Assembly (NCBI RefSeq): GCF_900602065.1
Contig: NZ_UWFN01000181.1
Coordinates: 1-64,000 of the forward strand
Origin: Pseudomonas viridiflava
GTDB lineage: Bacteria > Pseudomonadota > Gammaproteobacteria > Pseudomonadales > Pseudomonadaceae
Direction: 5' to 3'
Length of the DNA stretch: 64,000 bases
Shown: positions 1 to 8,840 of the stretch, piece by piece
Numbering within the stretch: position 1 is the stretch's first letter
Layout of the letters: each line of letters opens with the position of its first letter
Translations under genes and position numbers: made by a program
The notes under the pieces: model-generated
Told to the model about the DNA's origin: nothing
The model's input: only the letters and a program-made list of their open reading frames with translations
Database searches by the model: none

Positions 1-275
1 AACGATAACGCGGTTTACCAGATACACCGCAGCGCCCTTATCGCGGGCAAGCCCAGCTCCCACAGAAAACACCGAATACCCCTGTAGGAGCCGAGCTTGC
101 TCGCGATGAACGATGACGCGGTCTACCTGATACACCGCAGCGCCCTTATCGCGGGCAAGCCCGGCTCCCACAGAAGAAACCGAATACCCCTGTAGGAGCC
201 GAGCTTGCTCGCGATAAACGATAACGCGGTTTACCAGATACACCGCAGCGCCCTTATCGCGGGCAAGCGCGCTCC
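1..275. repeat. Tandem REPIN array, 108-bp period
   Basis: Alternating REP units of the types TGTAGGAGCCGAGCTTGCTC and ATCGCGGGCAAGCCCGGCTC recur in opposite orientation. The anchor GATACACCGC occurs at 21, 129 and 237, giving an exact 108-base period with two full periods and a third partial copy; the first copy is cut by the window edge. Each period can fold into a long hairpin. The array stops about 30 bases before dgcB, so it occupies the space where an immediately upstream promoter would lie. Confidence 0.85.
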
Positions 276-305
276 TTCAGGCCGCATGCGCCGTAGGAGC
301 TTCAC

Positions 306-2252
306 ATGCTGAACACACTGCTTCCCATCTTGCTGTTCGCTGCTCTGGGCCTTGCTGTCCTGGGGGCTGTGCGGCGGGTGAATATGTGGCGCAACGGCCG
401 AGCCTCTAAAGTCGACCTGCTCGGCGGGCTGTTGGCCATGCCCAAGCGCTATATGGTCGATCTGCACCATGTCGTCGCCCGGGACAAATACATCGCCAAC
501 ACCCACGTCGCGACGGCATTGGGTTTTGTGCTGTCGGCATTGCTCGCGATCGTCGTACACGGCTTTGGCCTGCACAGCCGCATCCTCGGTTATGCGCTGT
601 TGCTGGCATCGACCTTGATGTTCATTGGCGCAATCTTCATGTATCTGCGCCGCCGCAACCCACCGGCTCGGCTGTCGAAAGGCCCGTGGATGCGTTTGCC
701 GAAAAGCCTCATGGCGTTTTCCGTCAGCTTCTTCCTGGTCACGCTGCCGGTGGCGGGGATTCTCCCGCAGGACTTCGGCGGCTGGGTGCTGGTCGCGCTA
801 TTGGGCCTGGGATGCCTGTGGGGCGTGTCGGAAATGTTCTTCGGCATGACCTGGGGCGGTCCGATGAAGCACGCCTTTGCCGGTGCATTGCACCTGGCCT
901 GGCACCGTCGCGCCGAACGCTTTGGCGGTGGCCGCTCAACCGGCCTCAAGCCGCTCGACCTCAACGACAAAACTGCACCGCTGGGCGTGGAAAAGCCCAA
1001 GGATTTCACCTGGAACCAGTTGCTGGGTTTCGACGCCTGCGTGCAGTGCGGTAAATGCGAAGCCGCGTGTCCGGCATTCGCCGCCGGTCAGCCACTGAAC
1101 CCGAAAAAGCTGATTCAGGACATGGTTGTCGGACTGGCCGGCGGCACCGACGCCAAATTCGCCGGTAGCCCTTATCCAGGCAAAGCCATCGGCGAACACA
1201 GCGGTAACCCCCATCAGCCCATCGTCAACGGCCTGGTAGACGCTGAAACCTTGTGGTCCTGCACCACCTGCCGTGCCTGCGTCGAAGAATGCCCGATGAT
1301 GATCGAGCACGTGGACGCCATCGTCGACATGCGCCGTCACCTGACTCTGGAAAAAGGCGCGACGCCGAACAAAGGCGCTGAAGTGTTGGAAAACCTGATC
1401 GCCACCGATAACCCCGGCGGTTTCGCACCGGGCGGGCGGATGAACTGGGCGGCGGATTTGAGCCTGAACGTGCTGGCCGACAAGCAAACGGTCGACGTCC
1501 TGTTCTGGGTCGGCGACGGCGCTTTCGACATGCGCAACCAACGGACTTTGCGCGCTTTCGTCAAAGTCCTGAAAGCGGCCAAAGTCGACTTCGCCGTGCT
1601 CGGTCTTGAAGAGCGCGACAGTGGCGACGTCGCGCGTCGTTTAGGGGATGAAGCAACGTTCCAGATGCTCGCCAAACGCAACATTCAGACCCTGAACAAA
1701 TACAGCTTTAAACGTATCGTCACCTGCGATCCGCACAGCTTCCATGTGCTGAAAAACGAGTACGGCGCCTTCGATGGCAACTACCTCGTGCAGCACCACA
1801 GCACTTACATGGCCGAGTTGATTCAAGGTGGCGCGCTGAATCTGGGCCAGCACAAAGGCTCCAGCGTGACGTATCACGACCCGTGTTATCTGGGCCGCTA
1901 CAACGGCGAGTACGAAGCCCCGCGTGAGGTGTTGCGCGCGCTGGGCATCGAGGTCAAGGAAATGCAGCGCTCCGGTTTCCGCTCCCGTTGCTGCGGTGGT
2001 GGCGGCGGTGCACCCATTACGGATATTCCTGGCAAACAACGTATCCCTGATATGCGCATGGAAGACATCCGCGAAACCGGTGCGGAGCTGGTGGCGGTCG
2101 GCTGCCCGCAATGCACCGCGATGCTCGAAGGCGTGGTCGAACCGCGGCCGTTGATCAAAGACATCGCCGAACTGGTAGCCGACGCGTTGCAGGAAGAAGT
2201 TATCCCCAGCAAATCTGCGCCAGTAAAACGTGAACCTGCGGAGGTGCACTGA
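306..2252 (+). CDS. dgcB: DgcB, dimethylglycine catabolism iron-sulfur protein
   Basis: A 648-residue membrane-anchored Fe-S oxidoreductase thought to carry electrons from dimethylglycine demethylation. The N-terminal ~200 residues contain several hydrophobic helices. Two ferredoxin-type clusters follow, CVQCGKCEAACP near residue 245 and CTTCRACVEECP near 319. The C-terminal half has the CCG-type cysteine motif (RCCGGGGG) and a final GCPQC. The ATG at 306 is preceded by GGAG. It overlaps the next gene by one base (TGATG), and two ETF subunits follow, as in the choline/glycine-betaine degradation locus of other pseudomonads. dgcA and the gbc genes would lie upstream of the window. Family assignment is strong; the exact electron route is inferred. 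Confidence 0.88.
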   Translation: MLNTLLPILLFAALGLAVLGAVRRVNMWRNGRASKVDLLGGLLAMPKRYMVDLHHVVARDKYIANTHVATALGFVLSALLAIVVHGFGLHSRILGYALLLASTLMFIGAIFMYLRRRNPPARLSKGPWMRLPKSLMAFSVSFFLVTLPVAGILPQDFGGWVLVALLGLGCLWGVSEMFFGMTWGGPMKHAFAGALHLAWHRRAERFGGGRSTGLKPLDLNDKTAPLGVEKPKDFTWNQLLGFDACVQCGKCEAACPAFAAGQPLNPKKLIQDMVVGLAGGTDAKFAGSPYPGKAIGEHSGNPHQPIVNGLVDAETLWSCTTCRACVEECPMMIEHVDAIVDMRRHLTLEKGATPNKGAEVLENLIATDNPGGFAPGGRMNWAADLSLNVLADKQTVDVLFWVGDGAFDMRNQRTLRAFVKVLKAAKVDFAVLGLEERDSGDVARRLGDEATFQMLAKRNIQTLNKYSFKRIVTCDPHSFHVLKNEYGAFDGNYLVQHHSTYMAELIQGGALNLGQHKGSSVTYHDPCYLGRYNGEYEAPREVLRALGIEVKEMQRSGFRSRCCGGGGGAPITDIPGKQRIPDMRMEDIRETGAELVAVGCPQCTAMLEGVVEPRPLIKDIAELVADALQEEVIPSKSAPVKREPAEVH

Positions 2253-3472
2253 TGAGCGACATTATTCGCCGCGATCCACGTGCCGAGTGGATTGCCCGCA
2301 ACCGCTTGCACCCGCTGCATGCAACGATGCAACCGGCGCAAACCAGCTGGATGGGGCCAAACGGTCTGATGCGCAAGAACGTGCACGGCATCGGTTTCAT
2401 CGGTCCTAACGGCATCAAGAGAATTGACCGCAGTGGTGCGCAGCAAGGCGGGGCGGTGAAACGCTCGGCCGCAGCCGACGTGCAGTTGCCGCTGCATCAA
2501 GTGCTGGAACCGACGTTCTATATCGGTGTGGTGCCGGACATGGTTGGCGGACGTTTGAGCAGTCACGACCGAGACCTTCTGGGGCTTGCTCATCAGCTCG
2601 CTGGCCAGAACGGCGCGGTACTCGCCGTGGTATTTGGCGAGCACAAAGAGAGCGCTTTTGCGACGGCAGGCGTTGATCGCCTGCTGACACTCGAAGGTAA
2701 CGAATTCAGCGGTTATTCACCGGAGCAACGTGTTCAGGGTCTGCGAGCTGTGGATAGCCAGTTCAACCCTCGGCACTGGTTATTACCGGATAGCCGCAGC
2801 GGTGGTGGTGAGTTGGGGAGGCGATTTGCCGCGAGCCTGGGCGAGCGCCCCGCCACGCGTGTCTGGCAGGTTAGCGACGAGCAATGCATCGGCCGCGCTG
2901 GAGCTGGACAACAGGATCTGGCGAGGCCATTGGCACGCTTGATCCTGGCAGCCGTGGAATGTGCTGAACCGGTCAGTGAAACCCGTCATGAAGCGCTGCC
3001 GGTTGAGTTATCCACAAGCGTCGCGCGCAGCCTGCCCCGGATTGAAGACCTGGGCGCTGTCGCCGTCGACCCGTCCATGATTCCAATGGCGGAAGCGGAG
3101 TTCATCTTCTCGGGGGGCAATGGGGTCAAGGACTGGGGTCTATTCCATCAAACCGCCGCAGCGCTGGGTGCCACTGAAGGCGCCTCCCGTGTCGCGGTGG
3201 ACGATGGCTTCATGGGCCGTGATCGACAGGTCGGTGCCAGCGGTACCTGGGTGACGGCGCGGGTTTACGTGGCGGTGGGTATTTCGGGTGCGATCCAGCA
3301 TCTGCAAGGCATTGGCGTCTGCGACAAAGTGGTAGCGATCAATCTGGATCCCGGTTGCGACATGATCAAACGCGCCGATCTTTCTGTGATCGGCGACAGC
3401 GCTGCAATCCTCAAGGCGCTGATCGAAGCCGTGCACATCCATCGCAATGGAGCAAAACAAGATGCGGCCTGA
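2252..3472 (+). CDS. etfA: Electron transfer flavoprotein alpha subunit (dgc locus)
   Basis: A 406-residue ETF alpha homologue. It is longer than housekeeping EtfA (about 310) because of an N-terminal extension of roughly 85 residues before the nucleotide-binding-like domain. The C-terminal FAD-binding domain is recognisable: the stretch from about residue 280 has the conserved SGGNGVKDWGLFHQ region, then VGASGTWV and a typical VAVGISGAIQH segment. It starts inside the dgcB stop and the next gene overlaps its end, so translation is probably coupled. It is a dedicated ETF for dimethylglycine/sarcosine oxidation by context, not the general fatty-acid ETF. Confidence 0.85.
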   Translation: MSDIIRRDPRAEWIARNRLHPLHATMQPAQTSWMGPNGLMRKNVHGIGFIGPNGIKRIDRSGAQQGGAVKRSAAADVQLPLHQVLEPTFYIGVVPDMVGGRLSSHDRDLLGLAHQLAGQNGAVLAVVFGEHKESAFATAGVDRLLTLEGNEFSGYSPEQRVQGLRAVDSQFNPRHWLLPDSRSGGGELGRRFAASLGERPATRVWQVSDEQCIGRAGAGQQDLARPLARLILAAVECAEPVSETRHEALPVELSTSVARSLPRIEDLGAVAVDPSMIPMAEAEFIFSGGNGVKDWGLFHQTAAALGATEGASRVAVDDGFMGRDRQVGASGTWVTARVYVAVGISGAIQHLQGIGVCDKVVAINLDPGCDMIKRADLSVIGDSAAILKALIEAVHIHRNGAKQDAA

Positions 3473-4268
3473 GCCAACTGCTTCCTCTGTGGATAATGCT
3501 GCGCTGCACGTCATCAGCCTTGTATCGATCGGCGCGCACCCGACATCGGGTCGTTCACGTCGCGCCGAACAGGATGCTCGCGCCGTTGAGTTGGGCTTGC
3601 AACTGGCTGGGGATAACTTGCACGTGCTACATGCAGGAAATGCCGAAGAACCCGCTCTAAGGGCTTACCTTGGTATGGGCCTGAATGAGCTGCATGTGCT
3701 GGAGCAGCCGGAAAACGCCGATGCATTGCCTGCCTTGACGGATTACATCCGTGAGTCGGGGGTACAAATGGTGCTCACCGGAAGCCAGGCAGAAACCGGC
3801 GAAGGCTCGGGCATGCTGCCGTTCCTGCTCGCGGAAAACCTTGGCTGGCCGTTGGTCGTGGGGTTGGCTGAGGTGGAGTCGCTGGATAACGGCACTGCTC
3901 TTGTTTTGCAGGCATTACCCCGTGGCCAGCGGCGGCGGTTGAAGGTGCGCCTGCCTTTTCTGGCGACTGTGGATAACGCTGCACCGAAACCCCGGCAAAG
4001 CGCTTACGGCCCTGCGCAACGCGGTACGCTGGCGGCAGAGCAGGTGGAAATCGTCAGCGACGAACTTCTGAGTGGTTCACCCCTGCAACCGGCCAAACCC
4101 CGACCCAAGCGCTTGAAAGTCATCAAAGCTAAAAGCGGCGCCGACCGCATGAAAGCTGCGACGGCGAAAGCCAGCGGTGGCGGCGGGCAAGTGCTCAAGG
4201 GTGTCACTCCCGAGGCGGGGGCGGAGGCGATCCTCAAGTTGCTGATTGAAGAGGGCGTGGTTCGTTAA
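3447..4268 (+). CDS. etfB: Electron transfer flavoprotein beta subunit (dgc locus)
   Basis: A 273-residue ETF beta homologue pairing with the preceding alpha subunit; the pair binds FAD/AMP and relays electrons from a dehydrogenase. The segment VISLVSIGAHPTSGRSRRAE and the following LGLQLAGDN match the ETF beta core. The reading frame overlaps the end of etfA. The ATG at 3447 or the one at 3462 (MRPEPT) could be the start, and the difference is only five residues. The C-terminal 60 residues are Lys/Ala rich (KPRPKRLKVIKAKSG), an extension beyond the usual fold. Confidence 0.83.
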   Translation: MEQNKMRPEPTASSVDNAALHVISLVSIGAHPTSGRSRRAEQDARAVELGLQLAGDNLHVLHAGNAEEPALRAYLGMGLNELHVLEQPENADALPALTDYIRESGVQMVLTGSQAETGEGSGMLPFLLAENLGWPLVVGLAEVESLDNGTALVLQALPRGQRRRLKVRLPFLATVDNAAPKPRQSAYGPAQRGTLAAEQVEIVSDELLSGSPLQPAKPRPKRLKVIKAKSGADRMKAATAKASGGGGQVLKGVTPEAGAEAILKLLIEEGVVR

Positions 4269-4336
4269 AGGCTTTTGATTTCTGTAGTTGCGGCCCCGTC
4301 GTCCAGACGCCGCGCTGTCGCGCAGCAAGCCCGGAC

Positions 4337-4370
4337 CCTGTAGGAGCGCCACCCCGGTCACTTCTACAGG
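4337..4370. repeat. REP-like palindrome
   Basis: CCTGTAGGAGCGCCACCCCG ends in CTTCTACAGG, so the outer seven bases on each side are complementary. The core is nearly identical to part of the element inside pqqF (17661-17690), which shows that the two belong to one repeat family. Confidence 0.7.
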
Positions 4371-4463
4371 TTTTACGACACGGAGTACCTTTCTCACAAA
4401 GCTTCGAAAGCATTTTCATCCGACAGCCAGCATTTGCCAGTAATCATTGGCTCTGACACAATC

Positions 4464-4482
4464 GCGAATAATTCTCGTTATT
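4464..4482. promoter_or_regulatory. Putative Fur box before the sigma-factor gene
   Basis: GCGAATAATTCTCGTTATT agrees with the 19-base Fur consensus (GATAATGATAATCATTATC) at 12 positions by eye and lies about 28 bases before the sigma-factor start. Iron repression of such ECF sigma/FecR pairs is the norm. The match is partial, so this is a candidate only. Confidence 0.4.
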
Positions 4483-4509
4483 TAATGCGCCTTTCCCGAG
4501 GTACGTTTC

Positions 4510-5028
4510 GTGTCGTCAGCCCCAAGCCCTCAAAGCGAGCTTATTGGCGTCTTGTATCGCGACCACCGTAGTTGGCTGGTGGCGTGGCTACGGCGTAATG
4601 TCGCGTGTCCGCAGAGGGCTGAGGATTTGAGTCAGGACACCTTCGTGCGTCTGCTCAATCGCGAGCAACTGGATCACCCGCGTGAACCTCGTGCATTTCT
4701 GGCCGCAATCGCCAAGGGACTGCTGTTCGATTACTTCCGCCGGGCAGCGCTTGAGCAAGCCTATCTCAACGAGCTGATGCTGGTCCCCGAGGCCGAGCAA
4801 CCTTCGCTGGAAGATCAGTTGTTGATCCTCGAAGACCTGAAATCCATCGACCGGTTGCTCGGCAAGCTGTCGAGCAAGGCGCGAGCAGCATTTCTCTATA
4901 ACCGTATCGATGGTCTGACCCATTATGAGATCGCTGAACGTCTAGGCGTCTCCCCATCCCGCGTGCGGCAGTATCTGGCTCAAGGCATGCGTCAGTGCTA
5001 TGTGGCGCTATACGGCGAACCGCTATGA
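4510..5028 (+). CDS. FecI-family ECF sigma factor (FoxI-like)
   Basis: A 172-residue extracytoplasmic-function sigma factor of the iron-starvation class. Region 2 is visible around residues 10-75 (LYRDHRSWLVAWLRRNVAC; AEDLSQDTFVRLL), and region 4 at about 115-165 has the helix-turn-helix YEIAERLGVSPSRVRQYLAQ. Translation starts at a GTG. The 4-base ATGA overlap with the FecR-type gene and the downstream TonB receptor define a cell-surface signalling unit that should direct transcription of the receptor. A possible Fur box lies just upstream. The gene order resembles foxI-foxR-foxA-foxB, but the inducing siderophore is not proven. Confidence 0.88.
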   Translation: MSSAPSPQSELIGVLYRDHRSWLVAWLRRNVACPQRAEDLSQDTFVRLLNREQLDHPREPRAFLAAIAKGLLFDYFRRAALEQAYLNELMLVPEAEQPSLEDQLLILEDLKSIDRLLGKLSSKARAAFLYNRIDGLTHYEIAERLGVSPSRVRQYLAQGMRQCYVALYGEPL

Positions 5029-6029
5029 ACGCCTTCAATTCCAGGCCGGTTTCAGCAAAGGTGCTGGATGCGGCGATTGCCTGGCAGTTGTGCCTGGATA
5101 GCGGCAACGGCAGTCAAGTCGAGCGTGACGAGCACGCCCGGTGGCTGGCGGCAAATGAAGAGCACGCCCGGGCATGGGCTCAGTTGGGCATGCTCGATCA
5201 GCAGTTCTCCCTGGCGTCGGCGCCTGCACGCTCTGCCTTGATGCAATCGCACAACGGAGCGGTGCGGCGCATGCGCAAGTTGGGCGGAGGGTTGGCGAGT
5301 GTGATGCTGGCCTGCGGATTGGCCCTGGTTATGGGCAATCGCATCATGCCCGTCGATTACTGGCTGGCTGATCAGCGTACGGCAACGGGCGAGCAACGCA
5401 CCGTGCGTTTGGCAGATAACACACTCATCCAGCTCAATACCCACAGCGCAATCGACGTGCGCTTTGATGCTACTCAGCGGCGGGTGATTTTGCAGGACGG
5501 CGAGATTTTCATTGAAACCGGCAGTCATGAAGACCCTCGGCCGTTTATCGTTGAGACCCGCGATGGTCGTATGCGCGCATTGGGTACCCGTTTTCTGGTG
5601 CGACGCGAAGATGAAGGCACGCTGCTTGGCGTCCTTGAGTCTGCTGTAGCGGCTCACGCTCAAAACGATGATCGCGAACAGATTCTGCGTGAAGGCCAGC
5701 AGATGCTCATGACCCGTGACGGTTTGGGCCCCATGTTGGCGCTCAAGCCTGGCGCCGATGCCTGGACGCGCGGGATGCTGGTGGTGGAGAACGCTCGGCT
5801 CGCAGATCTTGTCGCTGAGCTGGGCCGCTATCGCGCAGGGCATCTGGGCGTCGCGCCGGAAATCGCCGACCTGCGCATCACCGGTAGCTTCCCGCTGAAA
5901 AACACCGATCTGGCCCTTAAGGCGTTGTCGCCGACATTGCCAGTGCAGGTCGAACAACACACGCAGTGGTGGACCAAGGTGATTGCCCGAGAAGACAAGA
6001 ACACAGGAATTAATCCAGCAAAGCAGTGA
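5025..6029 (+). CDS. FecR-family sigma regulator (FoxR-like)
   Basis: A 334-residue membrane-spanning anti-sigma factor/sigma activator. An N-terminal cytoplasmic domain (DAAIAWQLCLDSG, then EHARAWAQL) is followed by one transmembrane helix at about residues 86-104 and a periplasmic FecR domain (RTVRLADNTLIQLNT; GEIFIETG; ALGTRFLVR). The C-terminal STN-like region (LVAELGRYRAGHLGV) is where contact with the receptor signalling domain is expected. The start at 5025 is chosen because it overlaps the sigma-factor stop as ATGA. Confidence 0.88.
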   Translation: MNAFNSRPVSAKVLDAAIAWQLCLDSGNGSQVERDEHARWLAANEEHARAWAQLGMLDQQFSLASAPARSALMQSHNGAVRRMRKLGGGLASVMLACGLALVMGNRIMPVDYWLADQRTATGEQRTVRLADNTLIQLNTHSAIDVRFDATQRRVILQDGEIFIETGSHEDPRPFIVETRDGRMRALGTRFLVRREDEGTLLGVLESAVAAHAQNDDREQILREGQQMLMTRDGLGPMLALKPGADAWTRGMLVVENARLADLVAELGRYRAGHLGVAPEIADLRITGSFPLKNTDLALKALSPTLPVQVEQHTQWWTKVIAREDKNTGINPAKQ

Positions 6030-6060
6030 CTGATAATCTCAATCGAAATTATTTTCGATT
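6030..6060. promoter_or_regulatory. Perfect inverted repeat and Fur-like site before the receptor
   Basis: AATCGAAA TTAT TTTCGATT (6041-6060) is a perfect 8-base inverted repeat, directly preceded by TGATAATCTC, which gives a second Fur-like 12/19 match. It lies 70 bases before the receptor start. There is no long T-run after it, so it looks more like an operator or promoter element than a terminator, although a small hairpin after the fecR-type gene cannot be excluded. Confidence 0.4.
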
Positions 6061-6129
6061 GGGCCTGTCACTTTTTGAATTTCGTGCGGCACATAGGCAT
6101 TGAGAACCGTTTCTCCTCTGGAGCCTTCT

Positions 6130-8568
6130 ATGTCCCGCACGCTTGAAACCCTGTTGCGCCCAAGCCTTCTGGCCGTGGCGATTGCTTTGTCAGCCCCGCT
6201 GGTCAGCCCGCAATTGCTTGCCGTCGACCAGACCAGCAGCGTGCGCTCGTACGACCTGCCCGCCGGAGCACTGTCGACCACGCTGAACCAGATCGCCAGC
6301 CAGGCTGGTCTTGCGCTGGCCGTGGATCCGGCTTTGGCCAGTGGCCGCACATCGGCTCCGGTAAAAGGTGAATTCGATGCTGCAGGCGCGTTACGTCAGG
6401 CGTTGCGTGGGTCGGGTTTGCAACTGGTACAGAGCAGCGCTGGCACATTCAGCCTGGCAGCGGCTCCGGAAGGCACCGTGGCGCTGCCGGAAACCAACAT
6501 TGAGGGGCGCAGTAGTGCTGAAACTGCATGGAGCCCGGTCGAAGGTTACGCCGCGACTCGCACCGCATCCGGCAGCAAAACCGATACTGCGATCCTTGAA
6601 GCGCCGCGCTCAATCTCGGTCGCCACGCGTGAGCAGATGGAAGACCGCGCCGTCCAGAATCTGGATGACGCCGTGCGTTACATGCCTGGCGTGACCGCCA
6701 GTAGTTATGGCAGTGACACCCGTGCGGAATGGCTGAAAATCCGCGGGTTTGAACCGACTCAGGTGCTCGATGGTCTGCCGCTACCCAAGGGCGTCTATGT
6801 GATGCCCAAACTGGAAACCTGGGATCTTGAGCGCGTTGCAGTGTTGCGTGGGCCGGCTTCGTCGGTTTACGGCCAAACACCGCCAGGTGGCTTGCTGGAT
6901 ATGGTTAGCCGCCGACCCGAAGCAGTTGCCGGTCATGAAATCCAGGCGCAGGTTGGCAGCTACAATCGTAAACAGATCAGCTTCGACAGCACCGGGCCGA
7001 TTGATGATGCCGGTGTCTTTGAATATCGCGTCAGCGGGGTTGTCCGCGATAGCGGTACGGCCATCGAGCATATTGATGACAAACGTTACAACGTGGCACC
7101 GAGCCTGGCGTGGAACATCGACCCCGATACGAAGCTAACCTTCCTCAGCCAGTTCAACCGTGACGATACGGGCATCACCAGCCAGTTCCTGCCGCTTGAG
7201 GGCACGAAGCTGTCCACGCCGGCCGGCGAAGTGAAGTACCACAAAAACCTTGGCGATCCAGAGTGGGAGTTCTACGACAAGACCTACTACGCGTTGGGTT
7301 ATGCCTTTGAACATCGCCTGAATGACATGTGGCAGTTCAAACAGAACCTGCGTTACACCAAGAGCGATCTGTCGTTCCAAGGCATCACCGCAGGAGGGTT
7401 TTTTGGCTCCGTAGCGGCTGACGGCACCTTGTCCCGTGGCGCCAACGTGGTCAACGAAGACATCAGTCAGTTTGCGGTGGATAACAACTTCCAGGCCGAC
7501 TTTGATACCGGAGTGCTCAAGCACACCTTGCTGTTGGGGCTCGATCACCAACGCATCAACCACAACTACAAATGGCTGTTCGGCAGCGCACCGACCAGCA
7601 ACATTATCAATCCGGTGTACGGTCAGGATTTCAGCAACGTCGCCTATACCGCTTTTCAGAACTACAGTCAGAAAACCCGCGACACCGGTTTATACGTGCA
7701 GGACCAGATTGCACTGGATAACTGGCGTTTGACCCTGGGCGGTCGTCAGGACTGGCTGGACACCGACACCACGTTTCATGAAACCGGCATCAAGGATACC
7801 CGTAGCGATAGCGCTTTTAGCGGCAACGCAGCATTAAGCTACGTCTTCGATTCGGGTTTCACCCCTTACGTTTCTTATGCCGAGTCGTTCCAGGCTGAGC
7901 AGGGCGGTAACAACGCCACTAACGCGGCCTACGAACCCAGTACCGGCAAGCAATACGAACTGGGCCTCAAGTATCAGCCGCCAGGTAGCGACATGTTGTT
8001 CACCGCTGCGGTCTATGACTTGACCCGCAAGAATATCGTGATGAGCGATACATTCGGCAATAGCCGTCCATTGGGTGAAGCTCAGGTTCGTGGACTTGAA
8101 CTGGAAGCGGTAGGCAACGTTAACGAGAACCTCAAACTGACTGCGTCTTACACCTACGCCAATAGCAAAATGACCAAGGTGGGCAGCGATCTGGACAAGA
8201 ACCGTCCACTGCCGCTGACCCCGGAAAACCAAGCCGCGGCGTGGGCCGATTACACGTGGCACACCGGATTGCTTGATGGTTTCGGTCTTGGCTTCGGCGT
8301 ACGTTATATCGGCGAGACCGATAACGTCGCCATCGGTAGCTTAGGGTTTGTACGCGACAAGTCTGACGGGCACGCCGGTTCGTATACCGTTTACGATGCT
8401 GCTGTGCATTACGACCTGGGCCGCGTAAACAATTCTCTTAAAGGTGTCAGTGTCGCAGTCAACGCCAACAACGTATTCGATAAGGAATACATATCGACAT
8501 GCGACGGCTTCTACTGCTATTACGGTGACCGCCGTGCCGTACTGGCCAGCGTCAATTACAAATGGTGA
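6130..8568 (+). CDS. TonB-dependent siderophore receptor with signalling domain (FoxA/FhuA-like)
   Basis: An 812-residue outer-membrane receptor. A signal peptide is followed by an STN signalling domain (about 37-105: YDLPAGALSTTLNQIASQAG), a plug domain (APRSISVATREQMEDR; VLRGPASSVYGQ; PPGGLLDMVS) and a 22-strand type barrel ending in an aromatic residue (VNYKW). Two cysteines near the C-terminus (STCDGFYCYYGDRR) recall FhuA/FoxA hydroxamate receptors. The start at 6130 is preferred over an upstream in-frame ATG at 6100 because GGAG lies just before it and the signal peptide then begins normally. With the sigma/anti-sigma pair upstream it is a transducer, and hydroxamate (ferrioxamine/ferrichrome type) uptake is inferred. 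Confidence 0.87.
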   Translation: MSRTLETLLRPSLLAVAIALSAPLVSPQLLAVDQTSSVRSYDLPAGALSTTLNQIASQAGLALAVDPALASGRTSAPVKGEFDAAGALRQALRGSGLQLVQSSAGTFSLAAAPEGTVALPETNIEGRSSAETAWSPVEGYAATRTASGSKTDTAILEAPRSISVATREQMEDRAVQNLDDAVRYMPGVTASSYGSDTRAEWLKIRGFEPTQVLDGLPLPKGVYVMPKLETWDLERVAVLRGPASSVYGQTPPGGLLDMVSRRPEAVAGHEIQAQVGSYNRKQISFDSTGPIDDAGVFEYRVSGVVRDSGTAIEHIDDKRYNVAPSLAWNIDPDTKLTFLSQFNRDDTGITSQFLPLEGTKLSTPAGEVKYHKNLGDPEWEFYDKTYYALGYAFEHRLNDMWQFKQNLRYTKSDLSFQGITAGGFFGSVAADGTLSRGANVVNEDISQFAVDNNFQADFDTGVLKHTLLLGLDHQRINHNYKWLFGSAPTSNIINPVYGQDFSNVAYTAFQNYSQKTRDTGLYVQDQIALDNWRLTLGGRQDWLDTDTTFHETGIKDTRSDSAFSGNAALSYVFDSGFTPYVSYAESFQAEQGGNNATNAAYEPSTGKQYELGLKYQPPGSDMLFTAAVYDLTRKNIVMSDTFGNSRPLGEAQVRGLELEAVGNVNENLKLTASYTYANSKMTKVGSDLDKNRPLPLTPENQAAAWADYTWHTGLLDGFGLGFGVRYIGETDNVAIGSLGFVRDKSDGHAGSYTVYDAAVHYDLGRVNNSLKGVSVAVNANNVFDKEYISTCDGFYCYYGDRRAVLASVNYKW

Positions 8569-8643
8569 TTTGACCAGTTTGTAGTCGATAAGATATCGCC
8601 CTGTGTCCCTGACACCACGCCGTCGCCAGACAGCGCGGTTTCT

Positions 8644-8732
8644 TGTGGGAGCGGTGCTTGCCCGCGATAAGACTGGACGCGATCCAAAGTGAACCGCGTC
8701 CAGCCTTATCGCGGGCAAGCACCGCTCCCACA
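8644..8732. repeat. REPIN, near-perfect 89-base palindrome
   Basis: TGTGGGAGCGGTGCTTGCCC through the complementary arm ending GCTCCCACA, with arms continuing through CGCGATAAGACTGGACGCG. It is the same class as the element at 48245-48332, including the inner arm GCGTCCAGCCTTATCGCGG. It sits between the receptor gene and the PepSY gene. Confidence 0.85.
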
Positions 8733-8840
8733 TGAAGTCGCACCCGTTTAACTATCTTTATTTTTGTTTGATAGACGCAAAAGGGGTCGCTGCTTATGCC
8801 GCGGCCTTTTGCTTTTGGATAAAAGCTTGAGAAGAACAGC

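Noticed and set aside
1..275. Direct repeats that could be mistaken for a CRISPR array
   Set aside because: The units are palindromic REP pairs with a 108-base period, near-identical between copies including the would-be spacers, and no cas gene is nearby.
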